From contig CANRBF010000024.1 of the NCBI GenBank assembly GCA_947628795.1, positions 53,048 to 117,047 of the forward strand: a DNA stretch of 64,000 nucleotides. The letters are read 5' to 3'. Source of the stretch: an uncultured Monoglobus sp. (GTDB lineage: Bacteria; Bacillota; Clostridia; Monoglobales; Monoglobaceae). Below the pieces are notes generated by a model, which was not told the DNA's origin, did no database searches, and was given only the letters and a program-made list of their open reading frames with translations. How positions within the stretch are numbered: position 1 is the stretch's first letter; the number at the start of each line of letters is the position of its first letter. This document shows positions 1 through 8,899 of this stretch, piece after piece. The position numbers and the translations under genes were made by a program.

Positions 1-111
1 ATCGACCCCGAAGAAATATCCTCCGCGGAGCGCAAGGTCATCATGGCGTACCGCAGCAAATCTCATTTGCAGCAAGCCGTAAATATTCTGCTCGGAATAG
101 ATGATGAATAA
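1..111 (+). CDS. C-terminal end of a probable HTH (XRE-type) regulator, truncated by window edge
   Basis: The frame is open from base 1 and ends at TAA 109-111, giving 36 residues that end in ILLGIDDE. The pattern of a charged helix, an AYR element and a short amphipathic helix ending in LLG is common at the C-terminus of small XRE-family regulators, after the DNA-binding domain. The DNA-binding part lies outside the window, so the family is an inference from the tail only. It is followed 28 bp later by a co-oriented small gene. Confidence 0.45.
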   Translation: MDPEEISSAERKVIMAYRSKSHLQQAVNILLGIDDE

Positions 112-139
112 ATAATTTTAAAATTCGGGAGGCACAATT

Positions 140-457
140 ATGTCAAATTCTTTTGATGAAGAACTTAAAGATGAATTTCGTGACGAATTATATAAGCTGT
201 ATAAAAAGACCGCCAAGGAGCTTTATTATTCCGCTACCTTCTGGGTGGCTCTCGGACAGGAAAATTGGTTTGGCTATATTAAAAATTTTATAAGCAATCC
301 TCACTCGGACGGTATAGAAAAACTAATTAAAGCAAATCGACCCGATCTGTCAATCGAATATATAATCATAAACAACAAAAAATACCATCCTTTGTTTACT
401 GATGAAGAACTCGAAATATGCAAAGAAACTTTAAATTATCTTATGTCAAGCAAGTAA
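140..457 (+). CDS. Small hypothetical protein (105 aa)
   Basis: I do not recognise this family. ATG 140 has a good ribosome site (GGGAGG at 128-133). The 105-aa product is soluble, acidic and rich in Asp, Glu, Lys and Tyr, with no membrane segment, signal peptide or metal-binding motif. The N-terminal third is a charged amphipathic helix; the C-terminus (DEELEICKETLNYL) is also helical. It probably shares a transcript with the regulator remnant upstream and is followed by an inverted repeat at 461-502. It could be an accessory gene of a mobile element, given the debris downstream. Confidence 0.65.
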   Translation: MSNSFDEELKDEFRDELYKLYKKTAKELYYSATFWVALGQENWFGYIKNFISNPHSDGIEKLIKANRPDLSIEYIIINNKKYHPLFTDEELEICKETLNYLMSSK

Positions 458-460
458 AAC

Positions 461-502
461 AAAGTGCTGCCTACTGTTTAATAGAATAGTGCGCAGCACT
501 TT
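461..502 (+). terminator. Inverted repeat after the 105-aa gene
   Basis: AAAGTGCTGC (461-470) pairs perfectly with GCAGCACTTT (493-502) around a 22-nt loop. The loop is long and the trailing T-run is weak, so termination is likely but not certain. Confidence 0.5.
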
Positions 503-807
503 ATGCTTAACCTGCTTTTGATACAGTATTATCCTTCTTAACTTTAGTATTATAATTCGATAATTCTTGTATATCTGAGCAAATAAATATTAAATATTTT
601 TTCAAAATATTTATATACTCCGTTTTAGCTTTTTATTAATTCCCCTTTCAATCCGTCAAATCTTTTCATCTCACGGTGTTGTTAACTTATCATTATCAGC
701 TATACCATATATTGTTTAAATTTCATATAACCAAATAATTATATGTATAATAAGGTTAAATTATTTTTAAAAAAGTTGTTTTAAAAATACATACTTTACA
801 TACTATA
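503..807. other. A+T-rich intergenic stretch, no gene seen
   Basis: About 300 bp of very A+T-rich DNA between the small gene and the primase relic. I see no start codon with a ribosome site, no RNA gene and no convincing repeat on either strand. Confidence 0.55.
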
Positions 808-1490
808 CTAAAATATATCATTACGACCGTTAAAATAATCTTCTTCTGATTCATTAATTCTTGACGGTCTCGATGAATTATTATACTCTTTATTTTGATA
901 TTCTTGTTTTAAGGAATAACCTATGATAACATTTTTAATGGTATTACCTCTAACAGTACCTTTATCTGAAAGTATTCCCTTTTTCTCTAAAGCGCTTTTA
1001 AATTTTAATTTACCTTCATACGCATAGCCGTTGTCAGATACCCATATTTTATAAGCATCATATACTTCTTTCATAGTAATATTTTCTTTTGACCGTTCTA
1101 AACATTCATTGATAAAACAACCTATTTTATCACATTCCTCACGAAAACGATTCGTAGACTCAATTACAGACATCGGAGGATTCATACCTTCCTCGTTTGC
1201 CTTTTCCACCCTAATAAAAACCAATTTAAAATACCGCTTAAATTATCGGGTTCTCTTAATTTGCTTTTTAAGGTTTTATCTTGTTCTTCCTCAGAAAAAT
1301 GTTTATTAAATTCTATAACATTTATTCTGTTGCTTGCAAATATTGTATCGTCAATAATGCGTGGCAGATAATTCGTATTGATATATAGTTTGAATTGAGG
1401 TACAAACTCAAATTCTTTACCATATAGCATACGTGCGGTTATTTTATCTCTGCCTGTTAAGCTCTTAATGAGTTCCGTGTTTATTAACAT
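808..1490 (-). pseudogene. Broken phage/plasmid primase-helicase (D5/P4 family), C-terminal part
   Basis: Two minus-strand reading frames, 1182-1490 and 808-1224, together carry the C-terminal part of a D5/P4-type primase-helicase. The first holds the run from ELIKSLTGRDKITARMLYG through FKLYINTNYLP to GILNWFL. The second resumes at EEGMNPP, as expected of the next stretch of the same protein. The join lies around 1205-1225, so there is a frameshift there. The N-terminal primase half and Walker A are missing: homology stops near 1490, where IS256 sequence begins. This is a dead remnant of a phage, satellite or integrative plasmid. Confidence 0.75.
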
Positions 1491-1528
1491 AAACCCATGA
1501 TTTTCGCCATGTCGATGTCTGTCGTTTA

Positions 1529-2010
1529 CTACCTACACATCTTTTCCGCAGAGCCCATACCGCGAGAATATAGGGATAATATCTTATTTTCCAAGCTGTC
1601 AGCGTTGCGCTGATACTTATCTATGATCTTAGGCTCATACTCGCCGTTTCTGTCGCGTGGAACGGAAATCTCGACCTCTCCGAGCTGAGTTTTCATTCTG
1701 CGCTTGGTAGAGCCGTTTCTGTAGTTTTTCTTTTCGCTGCCCGGATCTGTGCGCTCATGTTTTTCATAGCCGAGCTGTTCGTCAAGCTCGCACTGAAGCA
1801 CCTCGTTCAGAACATCAGCAAACATAGATTTAATGCTTTCCATGATGTCGGCAGTGTTTGTAAATTTCTCGCTTTTTACATATTCCTTGATAACTTCTTT
1901 TGGTATTTTCATGTCGAAAAACCTCCTTGATAAAAATTATTTTTACCATAATTTTCACCAAAGAGGCCTTCTTTTATACCTTTTTACACATCTTTTCCCG
2001 CGGTGTCTAT
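1529..2010 (-). mobile_element. IS256-family insertion sequence remnant: N-terminal transposase fragment and left end
   Basis: The frame 1529-1912 (127 aa) matches the N-terminus of IS256/Mutator-type transposases: a helical start, QLGYEKHERTDPGSEKKNYRNG, then ISVPRDRNGEYEPKIIDKYQ and ILSLYSRGM. It then departs from the family and stops; a full transposase is about 400 aa, so the DDE domain is gone. Upstream of its start, at 1982-2010, is a terminal-repeat-like stretch with TTTTTACACATCTTTTCCCG. A near-copy of the core (TACACATCTTTTCCGC) recurs in the same orientation at 1535-1550, at the point where the transposase reading frame ends, which suggests a deletion between short repeats. Confidence 0.8.
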
Positions 2011-2318
2011 GGCGGTCTGATATTTCATACCGACAGAGGCTCTCAATTTCCTCTGTGGCTTTCAGGCAGTATCTTGATACAATGAATATTGTGCAGTCAT
2101 TTTCCGCAAAAGGACACCCTTATGACAATGCTGTTATGGAGTGTTTCTTCAAATACTTGAAGAAAGAGGAAACCGATAGAAGAACATATCGTAGCATTAC
2201 TGAACTTAAACAAAGCTTGTTCACTTACATAAATGGATTCTACAATTCTGTCAGACCGCACTCTTACAATGACGGTCTGACACCAAATCAGAAAGAGACG
2301 ATGTTTATGCGTGTATAA
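2011..2318 (+). pseudogene. IS3-family transposase (rve integrase domain) C-terminal remnant, frameshifted
   Basis: Plus-strand translation gives GGLIFHTDRGSQ and then, after a frame change near 2045-2052, FRQYLDTMNIVQSFSAKG, NAVMECFFKYLKKEE and FYNSVRPHSYNDGLTPNQ with stop TAA at 2316-2318. These are the last two catalytic blocks of the DDE/rve domain of IS3-group OrfB. The N-terminal part is absent because the IS256 end abuts at about 2010. The element is inactive. Confidence 0.85.
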
Positions 2319-2477
2319 TTCTTCGCTTTTTTCTGTCTACTTTATTGACATTAATCCATTTTTCCCTTCACTCATTATTTCTCTTTTTTTCTTGCCGTAA
2401 AAAATTCCTCTTATGATTTATTTTATTCTATCATAGAAGGAATTATTTACAGACTTTTTTCGCACGCTCTAGAATGT

Positions 2478-5447
2478 TTAAACTGCATATTCAATAAGTA
2501 TTTTAATCAACTGTTGTTTATCATTTTCTTCTAAATCTGTATTTTTTAAAACTTGTTTTATAGATTGCCTTATCTGCACTTTTGAACTTTCATTTTTAAA
2601 TATTGTTTCATATGTTTGAGGATAGAGATTCATTAACCATGAAACATCAAATTTCTTATAATCAAATTCATCTGGATTAAAATAAAAATCAAATTTATCC
2701 GCTATTCCATAAAATTGATCAAAATCTTTATGTTTTAAATAACCTAATGCACACCAATAACCCACATTGATTAAGTCTTCATACGGATCATGGTAAGGAA
2801 AAGAATATATACCCTCATTATTATTGGCATTATTAATCACAGAGTTTAGATGATTTATAAGTTTATTAATTATATTTTGTTTAAAATTAACACCATTTGT
2901 TAACAAATCGGCAAATACATCAAAACTAAATGATTCTTCCAAACTTTTAGACATATGGTTCATCAACTTTGTTTTTGTTTTTTTATATATAATATTACTA
3001 CACTTAAATAGAGAACTCAATGAGAATTTAAGATTATTTTCAATTATATAGGTTATTCTATCCGAAATATACTTTGAAATATATTTTGTATTGTTAAAAC
3101 ATAGAATATTTGCTAAATCCCAATATTCAATACTAGAATTTGTGCAAAGCATTTCAAACTTTTCTCCATTTTTAATACATTTTATATTTTCATCAATATA
3201 TTTCAAAAAAGTCGTATGTACATATTTTGAAATTCTTTTTACTTCAACCTTACCTTTACTTATTTGACTATAAATAAATGTTATTTTATCATTAATATAA
3301 ATTTCTCTAAATTCATATTTTAATAAAACACCACAAATAAACTCTACAACTTTGGGAGAAATTGTTATATATTTTAATAGTTTTAGACAATTTTTCAATT
3401 TTAGTTGGTAAGATATTTTTTCTAATGGATTTTCTACTTTTGACAATACAGCATCATAGTATTTAAATAAATTATATATTGACATATTAACCATTTCAAT
3501 ATTCTCTAAAGGCAAATCTTCTATGTTGTTTTTAATCATAAGATTTGTGATTTCCTTTTCTTTAAAAAACTCTATAAAACAATATATATCAATTTCATCA
3601 AAGTAAATTGGTTTATTGCCAGATCCCATAGAAAATTCGGCACTTATTGTTTTCTGTTTATTTACTGCATACTTGGCAATTATTAATTCCATAGTTTTCT
3701 TTATAGTGATTTTAAATTCAATAAACTCATCAATAAATAGGCCATTGCCTAGAATAAAATGTAAATTATTATTTATTCTACTAATAGCCCTATCTGTTGA
3801 AGTAATTCCCGCTTCAATTATATTTTTATTAATAGTTCCACTCAGCTTGTCATTTTCAATAAACGTGTCATAAACATTTTTATATAAAAAATTTACTGTA
3901 TATAGATTTGAAAATGTATCATATTGTTCTTTAAATTCAATTGGTAAATTTTCGAAAATATTTGCATGTACAATTTGGTCATGCTCTAATTTTTGCTGTT
4001 TATCAAACTTGAATGTGTTGTAATAAAACAAAGAACGATTTACACTTTCCATAGCAAACGCAAGACTACGCATATTTATTTGTGACAAATAACATAAAAC
4101 ATAATTCTTATCTTTAAATGCCTCGGTAGCAACCTCAGTAAAAAGATTTAGAGATTCTTCATACCTTTTTAATTTTGCCAAATAAAAAGCCTTAGTGTAC
4201 CTACGGTATATATTCTTAGGATTACTGTTTATTATTTTTTCCATTTTTAGATAATTAAATGTAATGCAATTTAAGTCAGCAAAATCACTATCATCAAATG
4301 CCAATAAAATTTTATTATCATTATTTATTATGGCTCTAATTCTTGCTTTTAAAAATACACAATCTATAACCCTAAATTTTTCTTGGATAGGCTTTTCAGT
4401 GGTGATAAATTCTTTGTTTTTTAACCCAATATAATATGTCATTATTTCATAACTATTTTTGCGTAATTTAACCACTCCATCTTCGTTTATAAATATGTAA
4501 TTGCCCAATATCTTTTTAATATCTATGATGCGCAATGTTTTAAATGAGTTTAATGGTTTCACCAATTCATACAATAAATCAAAAGCAGCATATTTATCTT
4601 TGCTTGCAAAAGAAACTTTGCCATATGAAATGATTTTGTCCAATACGTTTTTATATCTTTCTTCATACCCTGTTTCCAAATAATTATCACACTTTGAACA
4701 AAGTCTAAAATCAACAACTTCTAGTCCACGAGATTGTTGATATAATAAATCATTATTATCAAGTTCTGCATCATCAGTATATATAAAAATAGGTTTATTA
4801 AAGCTATCTTTTAATAAAGATTTAGTCCAATTTAATATTAATTTTACATTGTAATCGTTAAGACCATATCCAATAAAAACTACAGTATTTGTTGAAAAAA
4901 TTGATTTAAGCATTGTTTCAATCAATTTGAAATTTTCGCTATAATTCAGATAATCTTCCTCTTTTAAAACTATATTTTTATGTTCTAAATCTCCATGTAA
5001 CTTTAAAATATATCTATCACCATTAATATTTGAGACTTCTGAATCTTGAGCAACAGACTTAAAAGACAAACAAAATTGAATGACTGCTTTCTCTAATAAA
5101 TCATCAAAATTTGTTGTGATAAAACTTTTAGGATTTAAATGACACATTAGTTTATGTATCAAATTAGGCTTTAAGGATGCACAATCAAAACAATTATTTA
5201 TAAATTCATAGTATTTTTTTTCATCTTGATTTATTGAATAATAGTATTTTTGAGGAATAGATAATAAATCGTCATTAGAATAGTAATCTTTTTTCGGTAT
5301 TTTTAGTTCATCACAAAAGGAATCAACTAACTCTGACCATTTTGGTGCATGTGATAATTTGGATATACCTGCACCCACAAAGAATGATAAAGTATTATTT
5401 TTAGATGCGTTCATAATTCTTCTAAGCGTATTATCTATATTATTCAT
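2478..5447 (-). CDS. dsr2: DSR2-like defence-associated sirtuin (SIR2 NADase, 989 aa)
   Basis: Large anti-phage effector. Residues about 15-210 form a SIR2 domain with the nucleotide-binding GAGIS at 25-29, ITTNFDDL around Asn113, KLHGD with His151 and FIGYGLNDYN at 191-200. Asn113 and His151 occupy the catalytic positions of SIR2 NADases. The rest (about 260-989) is helical and repeat-like, with no second enzyme motif. Length (about 1000 aa), the block KEEDYLNY, and the C-terminal DEFDYKKFDVSWLMN agree with the DSR2 family as I remember it. In that family the C-terminal part senses a phage tail-tube protein and the SIR2 domain depletes NAD+; that activity is inferred here. GGAGG lies 9 nt before ATG 5447. 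The gene is the last of the leftward set ATPase-FRG-DSR2. Confidence 0.9.
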   Translation of the reverse strand: MNNIDNTLRRIMNASKNNTLSFFVGAGISKLSHAPKWSELVDSFCDELKIPKKDYYSNDDLLSIPQKYYYSINQDEKKYYEFINNCFDCASLKPNLIHKLMCHLNPKSFITTNFDDLLEKAVIQFCLSFKSVAQDSEVSNINGDRYILKLHGDLEHKNIVLKEEDYLNYSENFKLIETMLKSIFSTNTVVFIGYGLNDYNVKLILNWTKSLLKDSFNKPIFIYTDDAELDNNDLLYQQSRGLEVVDFRLCSKCDNYLETGYEERYKNVLDKIISYGKVSFASKDKYAAFDLLYELVKPLNSFKTLRIIDIKKILGNYIFINEDGVVKLRKNSYEIMTYYIGLKNKEFITTEKPIQEKFRVIDCVFLKARIRAIINNDNKILLAFDDSDFADLNCITFNYLKMEKIINSNPKNIYRRYTKAFYLAKLKRYEESLNLFTEVATEAFKDKNYVLCYLSQINMRSLAFAMESVNRSLFYYNTFKFDKQQKLEHDQIVHANIFENLPIEFKEQYDTFSNLYTVNFLYKNVYDTFIENDKLSGTINKNIIEAGITSTDRAISRINNNLHFILGNGLFIDEFIEFKITIKKTMELIIAKYAVNKQKTISAEFSMGSGNKPIYFDEIDIYCFIEFFKEKEITNLMIKNNIEDLPLENIEMVNMSIYNLFKYYDAVLSKVENPLEKISYQLKLKNCLKLLKYITISPKVVEFICGVLLKYEFREIYINDKITFIYSQISKGKVEVKRISKYVHTTFLKYIDENIKCIKNGEKFEMLCTNSSIEYWDLANILCFNNTKYISKYISDRITYIIENNLKFSLSSLFKCSNIIYKKTKTKLMNHMSKSLEESFSFDVFADLLTNGVNFKQNIINKLINHLNSVINNANNNEGIYSFPYHDPYEDLINVGYWCALGYLKHKDFDQFYGIADKFDFYFNPDEFDYKKFDVSWLMNLYPQTYETIFKNESSKVQIRQSIKQVLKNTDLEENDKQQLIKILIEYAV

Positions 5448-5483
5448 AAAATATAACCTCCAAATATGAGAACACTTTACATA

Positions 5484-5511
5484 ATTATATTATAATTCTA
5501 TTTTATATCAA
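5484..5511 (-). promoter_or_regulatory. Probable sigmaA promoter of the DSR2-like gene
   Basis: On the minus strand TTGATA (5506-5511) and TATAAT (5484-5489) are separated by 16 bp, about 40 bp before the start codon. This suggests that the gene can be transcribed on its own as well as with its upstream neighbours. Confidence 0.5.
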
Positions 5512-5644
5512 TAAATTCACATAAGTTTATATTATTAAAAATCATAAGCTTTATCATAAGACACGGCTTGTCAAGGATGAATTTATTTTTTTGTATGAGA
5601 AAAAGCGATTAATCGTTCACGAATCACTTTTGGTATTTTTTCTT

Positions 5645-6391
5645 TTAGCTTAATTTGTATTTTATAAATTCTTTTAACAGCGCCGTTTCAGCACATCCCT
5701 GAAGCCCCGGAAATAGCCGCATGTGATTTATTCCCATCATATCCAAATCATTTAAAGCAATATTTTGCTCTGCATGTGGAATTATTATTTGCGTTAAAGC
5801 TCCATCTATATCGCATCTTGAAGAACATGCTTGTACAAAACCTTCTATTCCTATGTGAGGGCTCTGATTAAATGTAAATATACCTTCTTGATATTTTTGA
5901 TGTTCATTCTCATTTAATCTGGTAGTAACGATTTTCACGCCATAATCTTCTTTCCATATTTCATTTTCAGTATCAATCGCCCAAATAGAGATATAGTCAC
6001 TATCAGCATTTCGACTTTGAATAAAAGCAAAGAACGCTGCAACATATACACTATAAGACCAATCTAATAACCTTGTTGGTAATCCATAATGTTGTCCTAA
6101 TGATAGAATTTGAATATCACTATATTCCGAAAATTTATCACTACCCAAAAAATCTCTGCATCTATTTCTAAATTCCTGCACCAATGATTTTTCAATCGCC
6201 TTTCTATTTCCGAATTCTAAATTGCCAAACATTCTATCAAAGCTAGTTAATAATGACCATTCATGGCTACCTTGTCCTCTAAAAAGATATTGCTTTTCGC
6301 CAAAAAATAGTTGTCCACACAAATCATTTGTTATTTTACTTTTAAACTCATTCCACGAATCATACGTCAATGTACTATACCCTTTTGTCAT
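5645..6391 (-). CDS. FRG-domain protein (248 aa)
   Basis: FRG-domain protein of unknown biochemical activity. Visible motifs are the name-giving FRGQG (residues 37-41) followed by HEWSLLTSFDRM, and the second conserved block QHYGLPTRLLDWS (100-112), with a hydrophobic AAFFAF helix just after. The length is usual for a single FRG domain with a short C-terminal extension. There is no signal peptide or membrane segment. The start ATG 6391 has AAGGA close by. The family occurs often in defence islands and prophages; the conserved Arg, His and Asp residues suggest an enzyme, but no reaction is assigned. It lies 215 bp downstream of the ATPase gene and 197 bp upstream of the SIR2 gene, on the same strand. 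Confidence 0.88.
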   Translation of the reverse strand: MTKGYSTLTYDSWNEFKSKITNDLCGQLFFGEKQYLFRGQGSHEWSLLTSFDRMFGNLEFGNRKAIEKSLVQEFRNRCRDFLGSDKFSEYSDIQILSLGQHYGLPTRLLDWSYSVYVAAFFAFIQSRNADSDYISIWAIDTENEIWKEDYGVKIVTTRLNENEHQKYQEGIFTFNQSPHIGIEGFVQACSSRCDIDGALTQIIIPHAEQNIALNDLDMMGINHMRLFPGLQGCAETALLKEFIKYKLS

Positions 6392-6606
6392 ATTTCCTTA
6401 TGCAATATAATCCTTCCCCCAAATGAGGATAAAATACTGCTCTCCTTTCTCAAAAATGTATTTGTATTTAAAAATGATTAGGTTTTAGGTGAAATTAATA
6501 TACTGATTTATAAGTATCATTTATACTCAAATATTTTTACTTTCTATATTGAACTCGTATTACTCAAAATCTTTTGTGGTAGGGGATTATCAATTAGCTT
6601 ATATAC

Positions 6607-8178
6607 TCATTTTACCCCACCTATAACAGGTTTTTTATCCCACATTCTTCCAGCCATTCCTAATGCGTCAATTATGCAGGACCGTAGTACATATTGATAC
6701 TTATTTTTTGGTAGCAAAAACTCCAAATATTCACTATCGGCAAAGAATATCTCTTCTTGCCCATTTGCTCCATCTTCTATATAGCCTAGTCCTCCGTTTT
6801 GCCACATAATGTCAAACATTTTATTGTCTCTGCCTAATAAAGCGTCTGACTCCTTTTCTAATTGTTGCAACTCTTGAAATGAAAATTTATCGTTTTGTAA
6901 TTTCAACAACAGTTCTTTCATCTTTTCAACAATTGTAGTATTATATTCTTTAATACTTGTGTATACTTCTGAAAATCCTTTTTGAGCTGCTCCTTTTGGC
7001 ATTTCATTATTTATAATTTGATTTGCACATATCTGCAAAAGTTCATTTCCGAATCCTTTTGCCGCCGTTGAAACCTTTTTTCGTATGGTTTTTTCTACAT
7101 CAAAGTCAGAAGAAGATGTTTCTTTAATATTGCGAATTTCTGACAAGGAATTACCAATTATTATAATATCCCTAGGCAAAAGTCGTGTATGTCTTAAAAT
7201 ATATTGTTCTATTGGTTCCTCAATACCTCTCTGAATGTTTGTTATGTTAGATATTCCTAACCAACTTTCAATATTTTTCTGCCCATCATTATTGAGAAAA
7301 TAACATTTCTTCAGTACAGATATCTTGGCTTCAAAAAAATATTTTATTGTTGAATAATTCCAGTCTAATAATTTAATATGTTCTTCATTAATATATCTAG
7401 TTTGATGCTCGCTCCTATATATAGATGCCAATACATTATCCCTAATGCTTATAACAACGTGTAATTTATTACCGTATGTATCGTTTCTAAACAACCGCAT
7501 GACTCTATAAAATAATCCTTTTTGACATCTTAGCCAATACATTGGTGCATGGGCATACTCCTCATCAACCGAATCAACAAAAAAGTATATTGGAGACAAA
7601 TCTTTTAATGCTTTATTTAACAGTATATCCAGCTCATCCCATTCAGGTTTTTCGATATATTTATTAAACAGATTATTAGTATTAAATTCTGTTAAAATAT
7701 GTCGTGCCTCTGCATAAATTCCCATTGCTACAGTATACTTTGGAAATAATTTTTTTTCATAGTTTTTTATTTGCTCTTTTAATTCATCCGGAACCCCTTC
7801 ATTCCACTCATCATTACAAAGTATATGAGAAACTAATGCGCGCATAATTGCTACTTTCCATAGATACATCCATTTTTCAGTAACTTGATTTTCGGGAAAA
7901 TTTTGCCCAAACTTTATAATTAAATCAGTTGATGGTAACTCTTGTTCCATTTCACAAATATAAACTGACTTATTTAATTTCAAGTTCGCTCTCATTCTTC
8001 TCAAGTATACTGTTTTTCCAGAACCTTTTGCACCAACAATGACTCTAGTTTTCATATCATCCGGAGAAGCGACTCCAGACGAAAAATATCTCTCATCAAA
8101 AGCGACAAATTGCGCCATCATATCGTCTATATCTGTTCTAGAACCATCAGGATTGCCGAATGCGTTTTTTTTATACAT
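6607..8178 (-). CDS. P-loop ATPase of a defence island (523 aa)
   Basis: An ATPase with Walker A GAKGSGKT (residues 49-56) and Walker B IYFFVDSVDEEY (197-208), followed by CQKGLFYRVMRLF and a probable sensor strand VVISIRDNVLASIYRSEHQ. The N-terminus FGNPDGSRTD precedes the P-loop domain directly; after about residue 330 comes a helical region with TRLLPRDIIIIGNSL, reminiscent of the lid and winged-helix part of STAND/AAA ATPases. No nuclease, TIR, membrane or peptidase motif is visible, so an effector would have to be a partner, probably the FRG protein next door. Start ATG 8178 lacks a strong ribosome site. A good promoter lies about 90 bp upstream. Confidence 0.82.
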   Translation of the reverse strand: MYKKNAFGNPDGSRTDIDDMMAQFVAFDERYFSSGVASPDDMKTRVIVGAKGSGKTVYLRRMRANLKLNKSVYICEMEQELPSTDLIIKFGQNFPENQVTEKWMYLWKVAIMRALVSHILCNDEWNEGVPDELKEQIKNYEKKLFPKYTVAMGIYAEARHILTEFNTNNLFNKYIEKPEWDELDILLNKALKDLSPIYFFVDSVDEEYAHAPMYWLRCQKGLFYRVMRLFRNDTYGNKLHVVISIRDNVLASIYRSEHQTRYINEEHIKLLDWNYSTIKYFFEAKISVLKKCYFLNNDGQKNIESWLGISNITNIQRGIEEPIEQYILRHTRLLPRDIIIIGNSLSEIRNIKETSSSDFDVEKTIRKKVSTAAKGFGNELLQICANQIINNEMPKGAAQKGFSEVYTSIKEYNTTIVEKMKELLLKLQNDKFSFQELQQLEKESDALLGRDNKMFDIMWQNGGLGYIEDGANGQEEIFFADSEYLEFLLPKNKYQYVLRSCIIDALGMAGRMWDKKPVIGGVK

Positions 8179-8267
8179 AAAATCACTTACTTTTCTTCAT
8201 AGTGTAATAAATATTATTTTAAATAATTTTAGCTGTTAATATCTGTATCAACCATATATTTTATAAT

Positions 8268-8296
8268 ATAATATCATATTTTGTCTTAAATGTCAA
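8268..8296 (-). promoter_or_regulatory. sigmaA promoter for the ATPase-FRG-DSR2 set
   Basis: Minus-strand TTGACA (8291-8296) and TATTAT (8268-8273) with a 17-bp spacer. It leaves a leader of about 85 nt before ATG 8178 and is the strongest promoter-like signal in front of the three-gene set. Confidence 0.6.
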
Positions 8297-8316
8297 GTGC
8301 GATTTGTTTAATATTT

Positions 8317-8496
8317 TTATGCCACATAAAATAATCCACTTAAATTTTCAAAATATCTAATAGTATCATATGTACGCATTTTGGGGATAAATATCTCTTT
8401 TAAAAGCATATAAATCTTATGTTTTGCTATTTCAAAATCTTGAAAACCAGCGTATGCAATATAATTAACATTCGAAAATGAGTTTTTAAATGTCCA
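8317..8496 (-). pseudogene. Unidentified protein tail (gene remnant)
   Basis: An open minus-strand frame of 60 codons ends at TAA 8317-8319 and contains NYIAYAGFQDFEIAKHKIYM and later KMRTYDTIRYFENLSGLFYV. It has no start codon with a ribosome site and follows directly, in the same frame, the stop of the relaxase-like remnant. Composition looks like protein coding, but I do not recognise the family. Confidence 0.45.
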
Positions 8497-8873
8497 CTAT
8501 TGCTCCAATTCATGCTGCTTAAGTTTGTTTCTTGATTGCGCGTCGGCTTGCTGACGCTTTCGCTCTAAATTCTTACGAACAGATTTTTCCGTTGTGGTAT
8601 TGTTTCACAAAGAACTTTGTCAATATCACTCTCTGCTGATTGCATTAACTCATATTTATACTTGCGACCATATCTTTCTTGAAGCCGTTTCCATAGTGAT
8701 TTCTCGTTGCTGTTACGAATATTACGGCATTCCTCACGAACAGCGGTAATATCTTCAGGTGCAATACTATTGGAAATTTCCTTGTGCTTGGCTATATCCG
8801 TTTCATTTTGCTCGGCAAGTTGAGCGTTGAGCGCTTCAATATTTTTAAGTAAAATATTATTATTTTTATTCTA
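8497..8873 (-). pseudogene. MobA/MobL-type relaxase, degraded C-terminal tail
   Basis: Reading the minus strand gives IEALNAQLAEQNETDIAKH, ISNSIAPEDITAVREECR, SLWKRLQERYGRKYKYELM and, after a frameshift near 8605, KNLERKRQQADAQSRNKLK followed by stop TAG 8497-8499. The highly charged helical tail resembles the end of MobA/MobL mobilisation proteins of Gram-positive plasmids and conjugative elements. The relaxase domain itself is absent, so the assignment is moderate. A stop (TAG near 8876) closes the frame upstream. Confidence 0.5.
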
Positions 8874-8899
8874 CTGTTTCACTTTCGGTATATCGTCCT

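Noticed and set aside
1833..2318. 161-codon plus-strand frame as one intact gene
   Set aside because: Its first half is antisense to the IS256 fragment; only the second half is IS3 transposase.
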